From Bacteroidaceae bacterium (lineage in GTDB: Bacteria > Bacteroidota > Bacteroidia > Bacteroidales > Bacteroidaceae): DNA of 64,000 nucleotides. The notes below the pieces were generated by a model that was not told the DNA's origin, did not search any database, and saw only the letters and a list, made by a program, of their open reading frames with translations. Below, piece after piece: positions 36,101 through 42,833 of this stretch. Within the stretch, counting starts at the first letter, position 1. Each line of letters opens with the position of its first letter. The stretch lies in assembly GCA_017466065.1 (NCBI GenBank), contig JAFTUV010000016.1, positions 3,969 through 67,968 on the forward strand. Direction: 5' to 3'. The translations under genes and the position numbers were made by a program.

Positions 36101-37403
36101 GGTGGGTGGCAATCCTTGGGATACAGGCGCAGATGTTGCCGCGATTTATGGTTGGGCTTCTTGGAACGGTACAAAATCGACTCTCGCTCTGCGCAATGGC
36201 AGCAATGACGAGAAGAACTATACATTTACATTGCGTGAGGCTTTGAATATCCCCGCAAATGTTAATGGCAGCATCATTCTTCGCAAGTCGTTCGGTGTTC
36301 AGGCTGCTCTTGAAGGATTGACCGAGGGCGAGGCTGTCAATATCGATACAGAACTCACTGTAACACTACCCGCAAGCAGCGTATATGCTTTCGATGGTAT
36401 TGATGCAGCCGAGGCTGTTACTCCCGTTGGCAGCATCACACTCGCAACAGAGAATGGCGCAACAGAGGTGGCACTCAACAGAACATTGGTTGCGCTTGCG
36501 ACCGTTAACCCCACCGAGGCTGTGTTCCACGCTGTCGAGTGGACAACAAGCGATGCAAGCATTGCAACAGTGAACAACGGTCTTATTGTTCCTCAAAGCG
36601 AAGGCGAGGTAACTATCACCGCAACAGCCACAGACGGCTCCGGCGTTTCGGAATCGATTATAATTACCGTGGGCCCTGCAATTGTTGAGCCTTACGCAAC
36701 AAACTTCGATAAGGAGGCCAATGCGTCGAGAAGCGACCGTTACATCAATAGCATTTCATTTACCGAAGAGGGTAGCGAGGCACAGACAATCACTGTCGGT
36801 TCGGGTAAGCCCTATCGCGATATGAGTGAAGATGAAGCGTCTCTGCTCACTTGCGCCGCAGGTTCGACAATCTCGGTTGAATTCAATAAGAATGCCAACT
36901 GGATGAACGCATACGTTTATATCGACCTCGATAATGACCAGCAGTTCTCTTTTGTCGATGGTTCTACCGACCAGAGCGGAACCGATGTTATGTCGTTCAG
37001 CTTCTACACCGGTAATTTCAACGATGACCAGAATGGCGGTGTAAACTCGGCCGGAACTTCGTTGACAGGCAATGCCCGCAACACAGCATTCTTGCCCACC
37101 TTTACAGCACCCGAAACTCCCGGTGACTATCGTATACGTTTCAAAATGGACTGGAACAGTATAGATGCAGGTGGACAGATTGCAGCCGACGGAACCTGTA
37201 CAGGTGCCAATGGTATTCTTGCCAACGGTGGTGTAATTGTTGATGCCACCTTGCGCGTGGTTGACAATTCTTCGACAGGTATAGAGATTGTGGAGGCCGA
37301 AGATGAGAAGGAGGCTGAAATATATGACCTCAGCGGCCGTCGCCTCGACAAGGCTCCTGCAAAGGGTATATATATCATTAACAACAAGAAGGTTGTTCGT
37401 TGA
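33105..37403 (+). CDS. secreted multidomain glycoside-hydrolase-like protein (clan D-type barrel) with C-terminal sorting tail
   Basis: 1432 residues. The signal peptide (KKFLSFILAFICATGAVMAG) is followed by an N-terminal module (about 25-190) resembling ricin-like or carbohydrate-binding modules, and a beta-rich region. A TIM-barrel has FVIDDGWDNYG (723 on) and YKFFKFDG (Asp817, the candidate nucleophile), as in GH27/36/31-related alpha-galactosidase-type enzymes. A Big_2 domain follows (about 1108-1190), then a GEVED-like beta domain (about 1195-1385), and a tail with EIYDLSGRR, KGIYIINNKKVV typical of type IX secretion substrates, which fits porQ in this genome. Databases often label relatives enterotoxin without support. 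No SusC/SusD pair is adjacent. Substrate unknown. A second ATG is at 33114. Confidence 0.8.
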   Translation: MSFMKKFLSFILAFICATGAVMAGKIEVSVTLPDAGKPEHVYTMVNGNNVYSNGLTAPTQTAENYGLFAFYAVDGVENAYYIYSKTAGKWLTYTKAASYNNGKDFVKFSATQVEDTYFKVNNYSGDYYEIQPYTTSGTNDKYINWYQGVSGNPYDGTNTLGLWQDSGNSDGGSRYLFVEVVTIERVYTINVPEDITIKVGNETFSNGETYTIEGSVKKSDITVVAPEGQFAAIVVDDEACTISVFFATLPQQATSAPYTNAVLYPAQQTAVGAAKIEEVDGVYTLSNNVLAASFMKLGNAIFFAGSDAMNLEAGTEIFSVAFGDGDNVNASAMTLKNVEMQDLEANADAIGGAEHFAGKQLVANYEYTYKDSTLNIVWRAVLRDGSHYLRTEMELAGVDNVDMYNVIPLMYNVDTKAAGSTPAVVGNTRGAVIMSNKIFAGLETPTAYNTVGDATGEEDKYNLTTSMDPVALTAASWVQVEEDDVPDRVVEAIGIDYPNIYAYKHANVTLQQNQKVEITVEYTSGSHRLNFAGADLLTANGAIAANDYHSGYSGTAKSNNTFTFIAPADGTYTLRVMVENKSESIDAESKMTVKIYTPKEGVVINTDIVGIQGRWSRNTTLETGETWKVAGVVGLVAQDGSQDNENIHKTQKRRSFLAYSERERAVPWRAFPCYISWYELNINRNNAAPGSEHTNFTSDDIVDVLNHWVTDYYNRYGEGPAAFVIDDGWDNYGTWTFHSGFPDEMRPMATLAEDMGAGVGAWLGPVGGYGQSGNYRRDYWSDKGGMQLSNPAYYSTFKAAAYNLVKNQGDYKFFKFDGISAQFTSVGPDAGDTGNENAEGIIRLERYVREELREDIFFNTTVGTWASPFWYQITDATWRQENDHDRIGDNTINRENWITYRDRLVYQNYVSNSPICPINTLMTHGFMLTQFGPPASDSRDYEAVLREMRCAFVCGSGLVELYNDYALMNSVNNGALWADLAECIAWQKRNADVLPDIHWVGGNPWDTGADVAAIYGWASWNGTKSTLALRNGSNDEKNYTFTLREALNIPANVNGSIILRKSFGVQAALEGLTEGEAVNIDTELTVTLPASSVYAFDGIDAAEAVTPVGSITLATENGATEVALNRTLVALATVNPTEAVFHAVEWTTSDASIATVNNGLIVPQSEGEVTITATATDGSGVSESIIITVGPAIVEPYATNFDKEANASRSDRYINSISFTEEGSEAQTITVGSGKPYRDMSEDEASLLTCAAGSTISVEFNKNANWMNAYVYIDLDNDQQFSFVDGSTDQSGTDVMSFSFYTGNFNDDQNGGVNSAGTSLTGNARNTAFLPTFTAPETPGDYRIRFKMDWNSIDAGGQIAADGTCTGANGILANGGVIVDATLRVVDNSSTGIEIVEAEDEKEAEIYDLSGRRLDKAPAKGIYIINNKKVVR

Positions 37404-37432
37404 TACAGTTCTTGTAAATAATTTTACAGGAC

Positions 37433-37480
37433 TCACACACAAAAAAGGCATCCATTATCGGATGCCTTTTTTGTGTGTGA
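37433..37480 (+). terminator. strong intrinsic terminator after the glycosidase-like gene
   Basis: Perfect 21-bp arms (37433-37453 and 37460-37480) with a 6-base loop; each arm includes a 6-base A or T tract. Confidence 0.85.
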
Positions 37481-37595
37481 ATATGTTTGTAGGGTATTTC
37501 ACTGTGAGGAACGCAATGCTGATGGTGAGGGGCACCGGTGCGTGCGCCCTGTGTTTGCGGGTGGTGTCTTTTTAACTCCTCTGTAAAAAAAGCAA

Positions 37596-37748
37596 ATGAG
37601 GATGACTGAAAGGTTCTTTTATCGTTACGCTCGCCCTCGAAATACTCATTTACGCCCAAGTCAATGGTTCAGTGAGCAATACGACAAACTGCGACAATCA
37701 ATCCGACAGCCTATACAACCAAAGAAAAGCAGAGGTATGAAACTGTAA
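37596..37748 (+). CDS. possible 50-residue basic small protein
   Basis: An open frame of 50 codons from ATG to TAA, beginning MRMTERFFYRYARPR and ending QPKKSRGMKL, rich in Arg/Lys/Tyr/Gln. It ends 3 bases before a perfect hairpin terminator, the arrangement of a real short gene. I do not recognise the family, and no promoter box is evident. It could be a remnant of a mobile-element gene, since it sits at the left edge of a cassette-like region. Confidence 0.45.
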   Translation: MRMTERFFYRYARPRNTHLRPSQWFSEQYDKLRQSIRQPIQPKKSRGMKL

Positions 37749-37751
37749 CAG

Positions 37752-37782
37752 CAATGGCGACCGCATCAAGTGGTCGCCATTG
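37752..37782 (+). terminator. hairpin terminator, left side of the AraC/HXXEE cassette
   Basis: CAATGGCGACC (37752-37762) and GGTCGCCATTG (37772-37782) form a perfect 11-bp stem. Related in sequence to the hairpin at 40617-40661. The following 187 bases to the araC stop hold no convincing gene. Confidence 0.65.
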
Positions 37783-37969
37783 TTGTATGCTTCCTTTATT
37801 GTTTATGGAGCCTATCAAAGATTTTGCTCAATTTAATCTGGGTATCGCGACCATTATCGGACTATGCTTCTCCGACTTGCGAGGTAAGTTTAAGGGTGTT
37901 ATCCCAAAACTACCGAGCCTCTGGTGTATGGTGAAATTTGACAAACGACATTAACGGTAACGGCGGGTC

Positions 37970-38800
37970 CTACGACCTGCCGTTCTGTTTTAGTGCGTGC
38001 GAGTTGCGGTACTCTTTGGGCGTGATGCCGACATATTGTTTGAAATATTTACGAAAGGTGAACTGTTCGGGAAAGTTTAACTCTGCGGCAATCTGTTTGA
38101 TGCTCTTATCGCGTTGCTCTAAAAGTAGTTTGGCATAGGTGGTCGTAACAGTCGCAATCCACTCCGAGGGTGTTTTGCCCGTGGCTGCCTTGATGAGCGT
38201 AGTGAAGTGTCCCGACGAAAGGTTTGCTTCCGATGCGTACCACGAAACGGTACGTTCGCGATAGTAATTTTCGTGCAGTGCGAGAATAAAGCGGTAGGCG
38301 ATAATCTCCTGCTTGTTGATATTGTCCACTTGTGCCGGATATTTGCGAATATGATTTCCCACTACCTCAAGCATCGTTTCGTGGCGAATCAAATGTATTT
38401 GATGTGAGAGTACAGTACGATAGTCGGCAATCGGCTCATCTTCGAGAAGTTTTCTCTTTTGCTCAATGCGTTGTTGTTGAGCCTTAACATAGACAATCTC
38501 CTCCATAGAAAGTTGCCAGCAAGGGTATTCGCGCACCTTCAATGGAATACTTGTATCTGCAATCAACTTGAAAATGGGATAAAAGACCTTAAGGTCATTG
38601 ACAAACGAGATAGAATGAAAATTGTCGGACGGAGTAATAGATGATATTTGCACCAATGGCGTAACGATAAAGATGCTTCCATGTGTCAATCTGTATTTTT
38701 GCTCATTTATGACAATATCGGCATACCCTTCGGTACAGAGTGTAAAACCGCCCTTATTCCAATAATTCAATAGCAAAGTATCATTATGTAACGCTAACAT
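37970..38800 (-). CDS. AraC-family transcriptional regulator
   Basis: 276 residues. The N-terminal half is a cupin-like ligand-binding region (GSIFIVTPLVQISSI), and the C-terminal half holds the two helix-turn-helix units (SWYASEANLSSGHFTTLIKAATG and IKQIAAELNFPEQFTFRKYF, then GITPKEYR). It is divergently transcribed from two HXXEE membrane protein genes and shares a 166-base intergenic region with them that contains both -7 boxes; it probably controls them. The final codons form part of a hairpin (about 37961-37984) that may be its terminator. Confidence 0.93.
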   Translation of the reverse strand: MLALHNDTLLLNYWNKGGFTLCTEGYADIVINEQKYRLTHGSIFIVTPLVQISSITPSDNFHSISFVNDLKVFYPIFKLIADTSIPLKVREYPCWQLSMEEIVYVKAQQQRIEQKRKLLEDEPIADYRTVLSHQIHLIRHETMLEVVGNHIRKYPAQVDNINKQEIIAYRFILALHENYYRERTVSWYASEANLSSGHFTTLIKAATGKTPSEWIATVTTTYAKLLLEQRDKSIKQIAAELNFPEQFTFRKYFKQYVGITPKEYRNSHALKQNGRS

Positions 38801-38823
38801 ATTCTTTTGTTTTAATATCTACC

Positions 38824-38832
38824 GCAAAGTTA
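38824..38832 (-). promoter_or_regulatory. -7 promoter box for the AraC gene
   Basis: Minus strand TAACTTTGC, a perfect TAnnTTTGC, 23 bases ahead of the start codon. Between it and the divergent box lie the inverted elements TATCATTATTGA (from 38849) and TCAATATAACAATGATA (to about 38911), possible AraC sites. Confidence 0.6.
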
Positions 38833-38940
38833 GCCATAACTGCACATTATCATTATTGAAAATCCATATATTTTATCTCAATCGTGGATATTGCTCAATA
38901 TAACAATGATATAAACCTTTTATTCGAGCACCTTACGCTT

Positions 38941-38948
38941 TACTTTTG
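38941..38948 (+). promoter_or_regulatory. -7 promoter box for the HXXEE gene pair
   Basis: TACTTTTG, a perfect TAnnTTTG, 19 bases before the ATG at 38967. Confidence 0.55.
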
Positions 38949-38966
38949 TATATAAAATCGCTGATT

Positions 38967-39578
38967 ATGAAAAGGACAATGCAATGGTTGTACGACAACT
39001 GGATGAAGGCAACCCCTTTCTTGGTTATTTATGTTTCGATTCTGCTGTGGCTTTATGTCAAAGGACATAATTATGCGTTATTCCTCATTTGGATGCAGAC
39101 ACCTCTCTATTGGTTACATGAGTTTGAAGAGTATATCTGCCCAGGAGGCTTCTTGTCTTTCTTCAATCGCAATATGATGCGTTGCAAGAGTGAGGATTAT
39201 CCGATGACCACAATTGGCTCGTTCTGGATCAATATCCCGTTGGTCTATATCTTACTCCCACTGTCGGGATTGGTCTCTCATTTTTATGGCATAGAATGGG
39301 GTCTATGGACTGCTTTTTTCTCTTTCCTAAACGCATTCTCTCATGATGTGATGTTTCTAATTTTTGGTCGCAAATACAATCCTGGACTTATTGTGAGTAC
39401 ATTTGTAAATGTGCCTTATGGTATATATATGATTTGGTATTTCATCTCTAATCACCTTGTTTCGAACACTGTTATTGTATGGAGTATCGTGTTTGGAGTT
39501 ATGGCGCAAGCCTCGATGATGATCTATGCATTTGCCTTTCTTGTACCGAAAATCAAGCGTAAAGGGTTAAGAAAATAA
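38967..39578 (+). CDS. HXXEE-domain integral membrane protein, copy 1
   Basis: 203 residues from ATG 38967. It has five to six hydrophobic segments and the family-defining HEFEE motif (YWLHEFEEYICPGG) in the first half, plus AFSHDVMFLIFGRKYNPGL in the second half. HXXEE proteins are small membrane proteins of unknown activity; the His/Glu set inside the membrane suggests metal binding. A near-identical paralogue follows 18 bases later, and a divergent AraC regulator precedes. More AT-rich at silent positions than copy 2. The longer reading from 38946 starts inside the probable promoter and was rejected. Confidence 0.85.
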   Translation: MKRTMQWLYDNWMKATPFLVIYVSILLWLYVKGHNYALFLIWMQTPLYWLHEFEEYICPGGFLSFFNRNMMRCKSEDYPMTTIGSFWINIPLVYILLPLSGLVSHFYGIEWGLWTAFFSFLNAFSHDVMFLIFGRKYNPGLIVSTFVNVPYGIYMIWYFISNHLVSNTVIVWSIVFGVMAQASMMIYAFAFLVPKIKRKGLRK

Positions 39579-39596
39579 ATAAAAAAGTTAGCAATT

Positions 39597-40208
39597 ATGA
39601 AAAAGACAATGCAATGGTTGTACGACAACTGGATGAAGGCAACGCCCTTCTTGGCTCTCTATTCGTTTATTCTGATTTGGCTCTATGTCAAGGAGCAGAA
39701 CTACGCACTATTCCTTATCTGGATGCAGGTGCCTATCTATTGGTTTCACGAGTTTGAGGAGTATGTCTGCCCAGGCGGCTTTCTTGACTTCTTCAACCGT
39801 AAACCGCTCGGCTCAAAGTTGGGCGACTACCCACTAACAAAGGCAGGCTCGTTTTGGATTAACATCCCGCTTGTGTATATTCTGCTGCCGTTATCGGGTG
39901 TAGTATCACATTTCTACGGCATTGAGTGGGGGTTGTGGACTGCCTATTTCTCGGCTCTGAATGCCTTTGCTCACGTTGTGATGTTCTTCCTCTTCGGCTT
40001 TAAGTATAATCCAGGATTGGTGGCAAGTACATTCGTGAATATTCCGTTTGGCATATATATGGTGTGGTATTTCCTCTCAAACGACCTTGTATCAACGGGT
40101 GTAAATATCGCAAGCATCGTGTTTGGTATCTTGGCGCAGGCATCGATGATGATTTACGGCTTTGCCTATCTCGTTCCAAAGATGAAGCGCGAGGGATTGA
40201 AAGCGTAA
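39597..40208 (+). CDS. HXXEE-domain integral membrane protein, copy 2
   Basis: 203 residues, collinear without gaps with copy 1 and sharing roughly three quarters of its residues, including MQWLYDNWMKATPFL, the HEFEEY motif and GSFWINIPLVYILLPLSG. The two are products of a tandem duplication, now clearly diverged. Differences cluster in the loop after the CPGG motif and in the second helix. Presumably co-transcribed with copy 1. Function unknown. Confidence 0.85.
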   Translation: MKKTMQWLYDNWMKATPFLALYSFILIWLYVKEQNYALFLIWMQVPIYWFHEFEEYVCPGGFLDFFNRKPLGSKLGDYPLTKAGSFWINIPLVYILLPLSGVVSHFYGIEWGLWTAYFSALNAFAHVVMFFLFGFKYNPGLVASTFVNIPFGIYMVWYFLSNDLVSTGVNIASIVFGILAQASMMIYGFAYLVPKMKREGLKA

Positions 40209-40616
40209 TAGGTTTAGTTTATCCCATTGGTTATATGTCCAAAACGGACTAAACTTATTTGTGTGTTGACAGCATAAAATATGCTGGCGAAAAAAGAAAT
40301 TATTGCAACTTCTCTTTTCGTCAGCAATATTTTTGTACCTTTGCGACATCGGAAACGAAAGAAAATAGAAATAATCGCCTACCACGACAGGAACTTTTTA
40401 GGTGGTATTTTAGCATTACTATTTTCCCTGAATCTTCGATTTTGTATGCAAATTGTATGTTATAAAATTATACAGCAACTACAAGATGTATGAGTAATAG
40501 TTTGATAATTAAATAGATATTTAAGGCTGGCAAACCAATAGTTTATTTACGCTCAAGTAAACTCCGCCTTCCGGGGCTTGTAAGCCTAAAAGCGACTCTT
40601 TTTATTCAACCCCGAA
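40209..40616. other. gene-poor spacer with orphan promoter box and degenerate open frame
   Basis: A perfect -7 box TACCTTTGC lies at 40336-40344, followed by CATCGGAAACGAAAG, but no convincing gene starts after it. From about 40530 an open frame without a start codon runs to a TGA at 40630 and reads SKLRLPGLVSLKATLFIQ, then PRNKWR, basic and protein-like, ending inside the hairpin at 40617-40661. These look like leftovers of former genes, perhaps of a mobile element. Confidence 0.4.
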
Positions 40617-40661
40617 ACAAATGGCGGTGACCTACTTTACTTTTAGGTCACCGCCATTTGT
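40617..40661. terminator. 17-bp hairpin, right side of the AraC/HXXEE cassette
   Basis: ACAAATGGCGGTGACCT (40617-40633) and its perfect complement (40645-40661). It could terminate the HXXEE transcript and the convergent transporter gene. Shares the AATGGCG and GACC blocks with the hairpin at 37752-37782. Confidence 0.7.
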
Positions 40662-40682
40662 GTGGAAGTATGCGCTGTGTTG

Positions 40683-42356
40683 TCAGCAGAAGATTAGTAT
40701 CAAAAGCTGTGCTGTGAGAATGCGTAGGAACATTGCCAAAGGATAAACGGTGGCATAACCTACGGCTGCATTGTCGCTGTTCTTGTTCTGCTCGTTGGCA
40801 AAAGCAAGAGCGGGAGGATTGGTGCAGGAGCCCGACATTACACCAATGAGTGTGTTGTAGGGGATTTTTAGAATGAAACGGCCTAAAATGCCGGCTATAA
40901 TAAGCGGTGTAACGGTTATTATGGCTCCATAGAGAACCCACCAAAGACCACCGTTGTTGACAAGCGTATCGACGAATGCTTTGCCGGCTTCAAGCCCTAC
41001 ACAGGCAAGGAAAAGGGATATTCCAATCTCGCGTATCATAAGGTTGGCACTGACGGTAGTGTAGGTGACAATCTTGTACTTGGGGCCAAAATAGCTTATG
41101 AGAATGGCTACCACCAGCGGTCCGCCGGCGAGTCCCAACTTAACCGGTTGCGACATTCCCGGAATGAATATGGGGAGGCTGCCGAGTGCGCAACCAAGAG
41201 CAATTCCAATGAAGATGGAAATTATATTGGGGTGGTCGAGGTGCTTCCTCGAATCGCCTAAAATTCTTTTTACGTTGCCAACTGCGCTGTCCAAGCCTAC
41301 GACGGTTACAATATCGCCCATCTGCAAGCGTAGCTCGGGCGATGCTACAAGGTCTATTCCGGCACGGTTAACGCGGGTGAGGTTCACTTGGAAATTGCTG
41401 CGCAGGCTCAATTTTGAGAGTGCAACACCATTCAGCTTGGGATTTGTAACAATTATCTTTCTTGATTTGAATTGTGCTCCGGCCTTGTTCCAATCGACAA
41501 TACATTCGGTACCGAACAGGTTGAGCAGGCTCTCGTGCAACGAGGGGTGTGCAATTACAAGGAATTTGTCGCCGGGTTGCAGCGTGCTGTTTGAATTGGC
41601 AATCTCCATTTCTCCGGTTGTGGCGTGCAGGATTCTCGATACTACAAAGTCGTATTTCTGGCTGCGGCGTATCTCTTCGAGAGTTTTTCCTACAATGGCG
41701 GGGTTTATCACTCTTATGGTGAGAGGCTCAACGCTGAGCTCTTTCTTGCTGTTGTCCACAGACGGAGTGATGTCCTTCTTGTAGAAGAGCCCTTTTATGG
41801 CAAGCATCGAGAGTATGCAGCCTATTACACCAAGAGGGTAGGCAACACTGTAACCGAGTGCAATGTCGGTAGCCGAGGTGCCTGTTATTTCACGATAGGC
41901 CTGTTGGGCGGCTCCCAATCCGGGGGTGTTGGTAACAGCACCCGACAGAATACCGGTAACGGTGGTAATGGGTGTGTCGGTTGCAAAATATATACCGATG
42001 GCCGATAGTACATCGAACAGTACAATGGCGCAGGTTACAAGGCACAATGTGAGGCCTCCCGATTTAAAACTCGAAAAGAAACTCGGGCCCACTTGAAGGC
42101 CTATCGAGAATACAAACAGTATCAGTCCGAATTCTTTTACAAAGTGAAGTAGATCGCCGTTGAGCGTGTAACCGAAGTGCGAAAAGAAAATTCCCACAAA
42201 TAATATCCAAGTTACACCAAATGATATTCCTGCGATTTTTATACGGCCAAGCATAACACCGAATGCGATGGTGAGGGCAAGAATTATCATAGAATGGGCT
42301 ATTCCGCCACTCCATTGCCCCTGCGCTCCTTCAAGGAGTGTCATTATAAAATCCAT
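40683..42356 (-). CDS. AspT/YidE-type putative transporter with two RCK_C domains
   Basis: 557 residues from ATG 42356. Two similar membrane halves (AFGVMLGRIKIAGISFGVTW with GLQVGPSFFSSFKSGG, then LGLAGGPLVVAILISYFGP with SLFLACVGLEAGKAF), each ending in a GSCTNPPAL- or GAVTNTPGL-type motif, flank two soluble RCK_C domains in the middle. This is the aspartate:alanine exchanger/YidE-YbjL family; the substrate is unknown. A longer reading from 42449 overlaps the promoter box at 42385-42393, so the internal ATG was chosen. Confidence 0.87.
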   Translation of the reverse strand: MDFIMTLLEGAQGQWSGGIAHSMIILALTIAFGVMLGRIKIAGISFGVTWILFVGIFFSHFGYTLNGDLLHFVKEFGLILFVFSIGLQVGPSFFSSFKSGGLTLCLVTCAIVLFDVLSAIGIYFATDTPITTVTGILSGAVTNTPGLGAAQQAYREITGTSATDIALGYSVAYPLGVIGCILSMLAIKGLFYKKDITPSVDNSKKELSVEPLTIRVINPAIVGKTLEEIRRSQKYDFVVSRILHATTGEMEIANSNSTLQPGDKFLVIAHPSLHESLLNLFGTECIVDWNKAGAQFKSRKIIVTNPKLNGVALSKLSLRSNFQVNLTRVNRAGIDLVASPELRLQMGDIVTVVGLDSAVGNVKRILGDSRKHLDHPNIISIFIGIALGCALGSLPIFIPGMSQPVKLGLAGGPLVVAILISYFGPKYKIVTYTTVSANLMIREIGISLFLACVGLEAGKAFVDTLVNNGGLWWVLYGAIITVTPLIIAGILGRFILKIPYNTLIGVMSGSCTNPPALAFANEQNKNSDNAAVGYATVYPLAMFLRILTAQLLILIFC

Positions 42357-42384
42357 AGAAAAATATGTTAAGGTTTTTCGGGTT

Positions 42385-42393
42385 GCAAAGTTA
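42385..42393 (-). promoter_or_regulatory. -7 promoter box for the AspT-like gene
   Basis: Minus strand TAACTTTGC, a perfect TAnnTTTGC, about 28 bases ahead of the start at 42356. Confidence 0.6.
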
Positions 42394-42561
42394 CTCCTAT
42401 TCCTCCTTGATTTATAGAGTGCAACTTGTGTTAAATTCGATAGCAACAATAGAAAATTTTAATTGGTTTGAACTTTTTTTACAGAAAAACAGGTAAAATG
42501 CAGACAAAATGGAGTAAAATTCTCTTTTTTGTCACATTATAGCTAATTTTTGTTTATTTTT

Positions 42562-42593
42562 TTTGTTATGCAGAAAAAAGAGATTATTTTTGC
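42562..42593 (+). promoter_or_regulatory. ilv operon promoter TTTG-N19-TATTTTTGC
   Basis: The -33 TTTG (42562-42565) and -7 TATTTTTGC (42585-42593) are 19 bases apart, the canonical Bacteroidota arrangement. Transcription should start near 42600, leaving a leader of about 235 bases before ilvD. Confidence 0.75.
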
Positions 42594-42639
42594 GGTCTAA
42601 ATGTAATTTGTTACAGCAAATTATTTTATCGGAAGTGAT

Positions 42640-42711
42640 ATGATGAAGGCGCAGTCAATATTCATTAACCTCGTAAACGTGGTGGTCGTCCTATTGGAAA
42701 TGGTAGGGTGA
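42640..42711 (+). CDS. ilv leader peptide (attenuator)
   Basis: A 23-residue open frame from ATGATG to TGA. It reads MMKAQSIFINLVN, then VVVVLLEMVG. Eleven of 23 residues are Ile, Leu or Val, with codons for V-V-V-V-L-L in a row. It lies between the ilv promoter and a terminator, and its stop codon overlaps a segment able to form an antiterminator. Ribosome stalling at these codons when branched-chain aminoacyl-tRNA is scarce would favour read-through into ilvD. This is the layout of classical attenuation; not tested here. Confidence 0.75.
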   Translation: MMKAQSIFINLVNVVVVLLEMVG

Positions 42712-42768
42712 GAATGGCTGTGTATATACCTAACGTGCCTTTCTCTATTAAATGAGGAGGGCTTTTTT
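42710..42768 (+). promoter_or_regulatory. ilv attenuator: antiterminator and terminator
   Basis: Terminator: GCCTTTCTC (42737-42745) pairs with GAGGAGGGC (42754-42762, two G-U pairs), then six Ts (42763-42768). Antiterminator: GAGAATGGC (42710-42718) can pair with the same GCCTTTCTC with one mismatch, so the two structures exclude each other. Confidence 0.7.
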
Positions 42769-42833
42769 ATTAAATGAAATACAATGGATTGACGGCGAAT
42801 GGCTGTTTCTCCTGTTGAAAAGATTTTTAGAGT

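Noticed and set aside
37805..37954. 49-codon plus-strand frame before the araC end
   Set aside because: It has no promoter or terminator of its own and no protein-like pattern beyond an open frame; too weak to call.
40281..40493. 70-codon frame over the orphan promoter at 40.34 kb
   Set aside because: Its start lies upstream of the promoter box and the product lacks any convincing feature.
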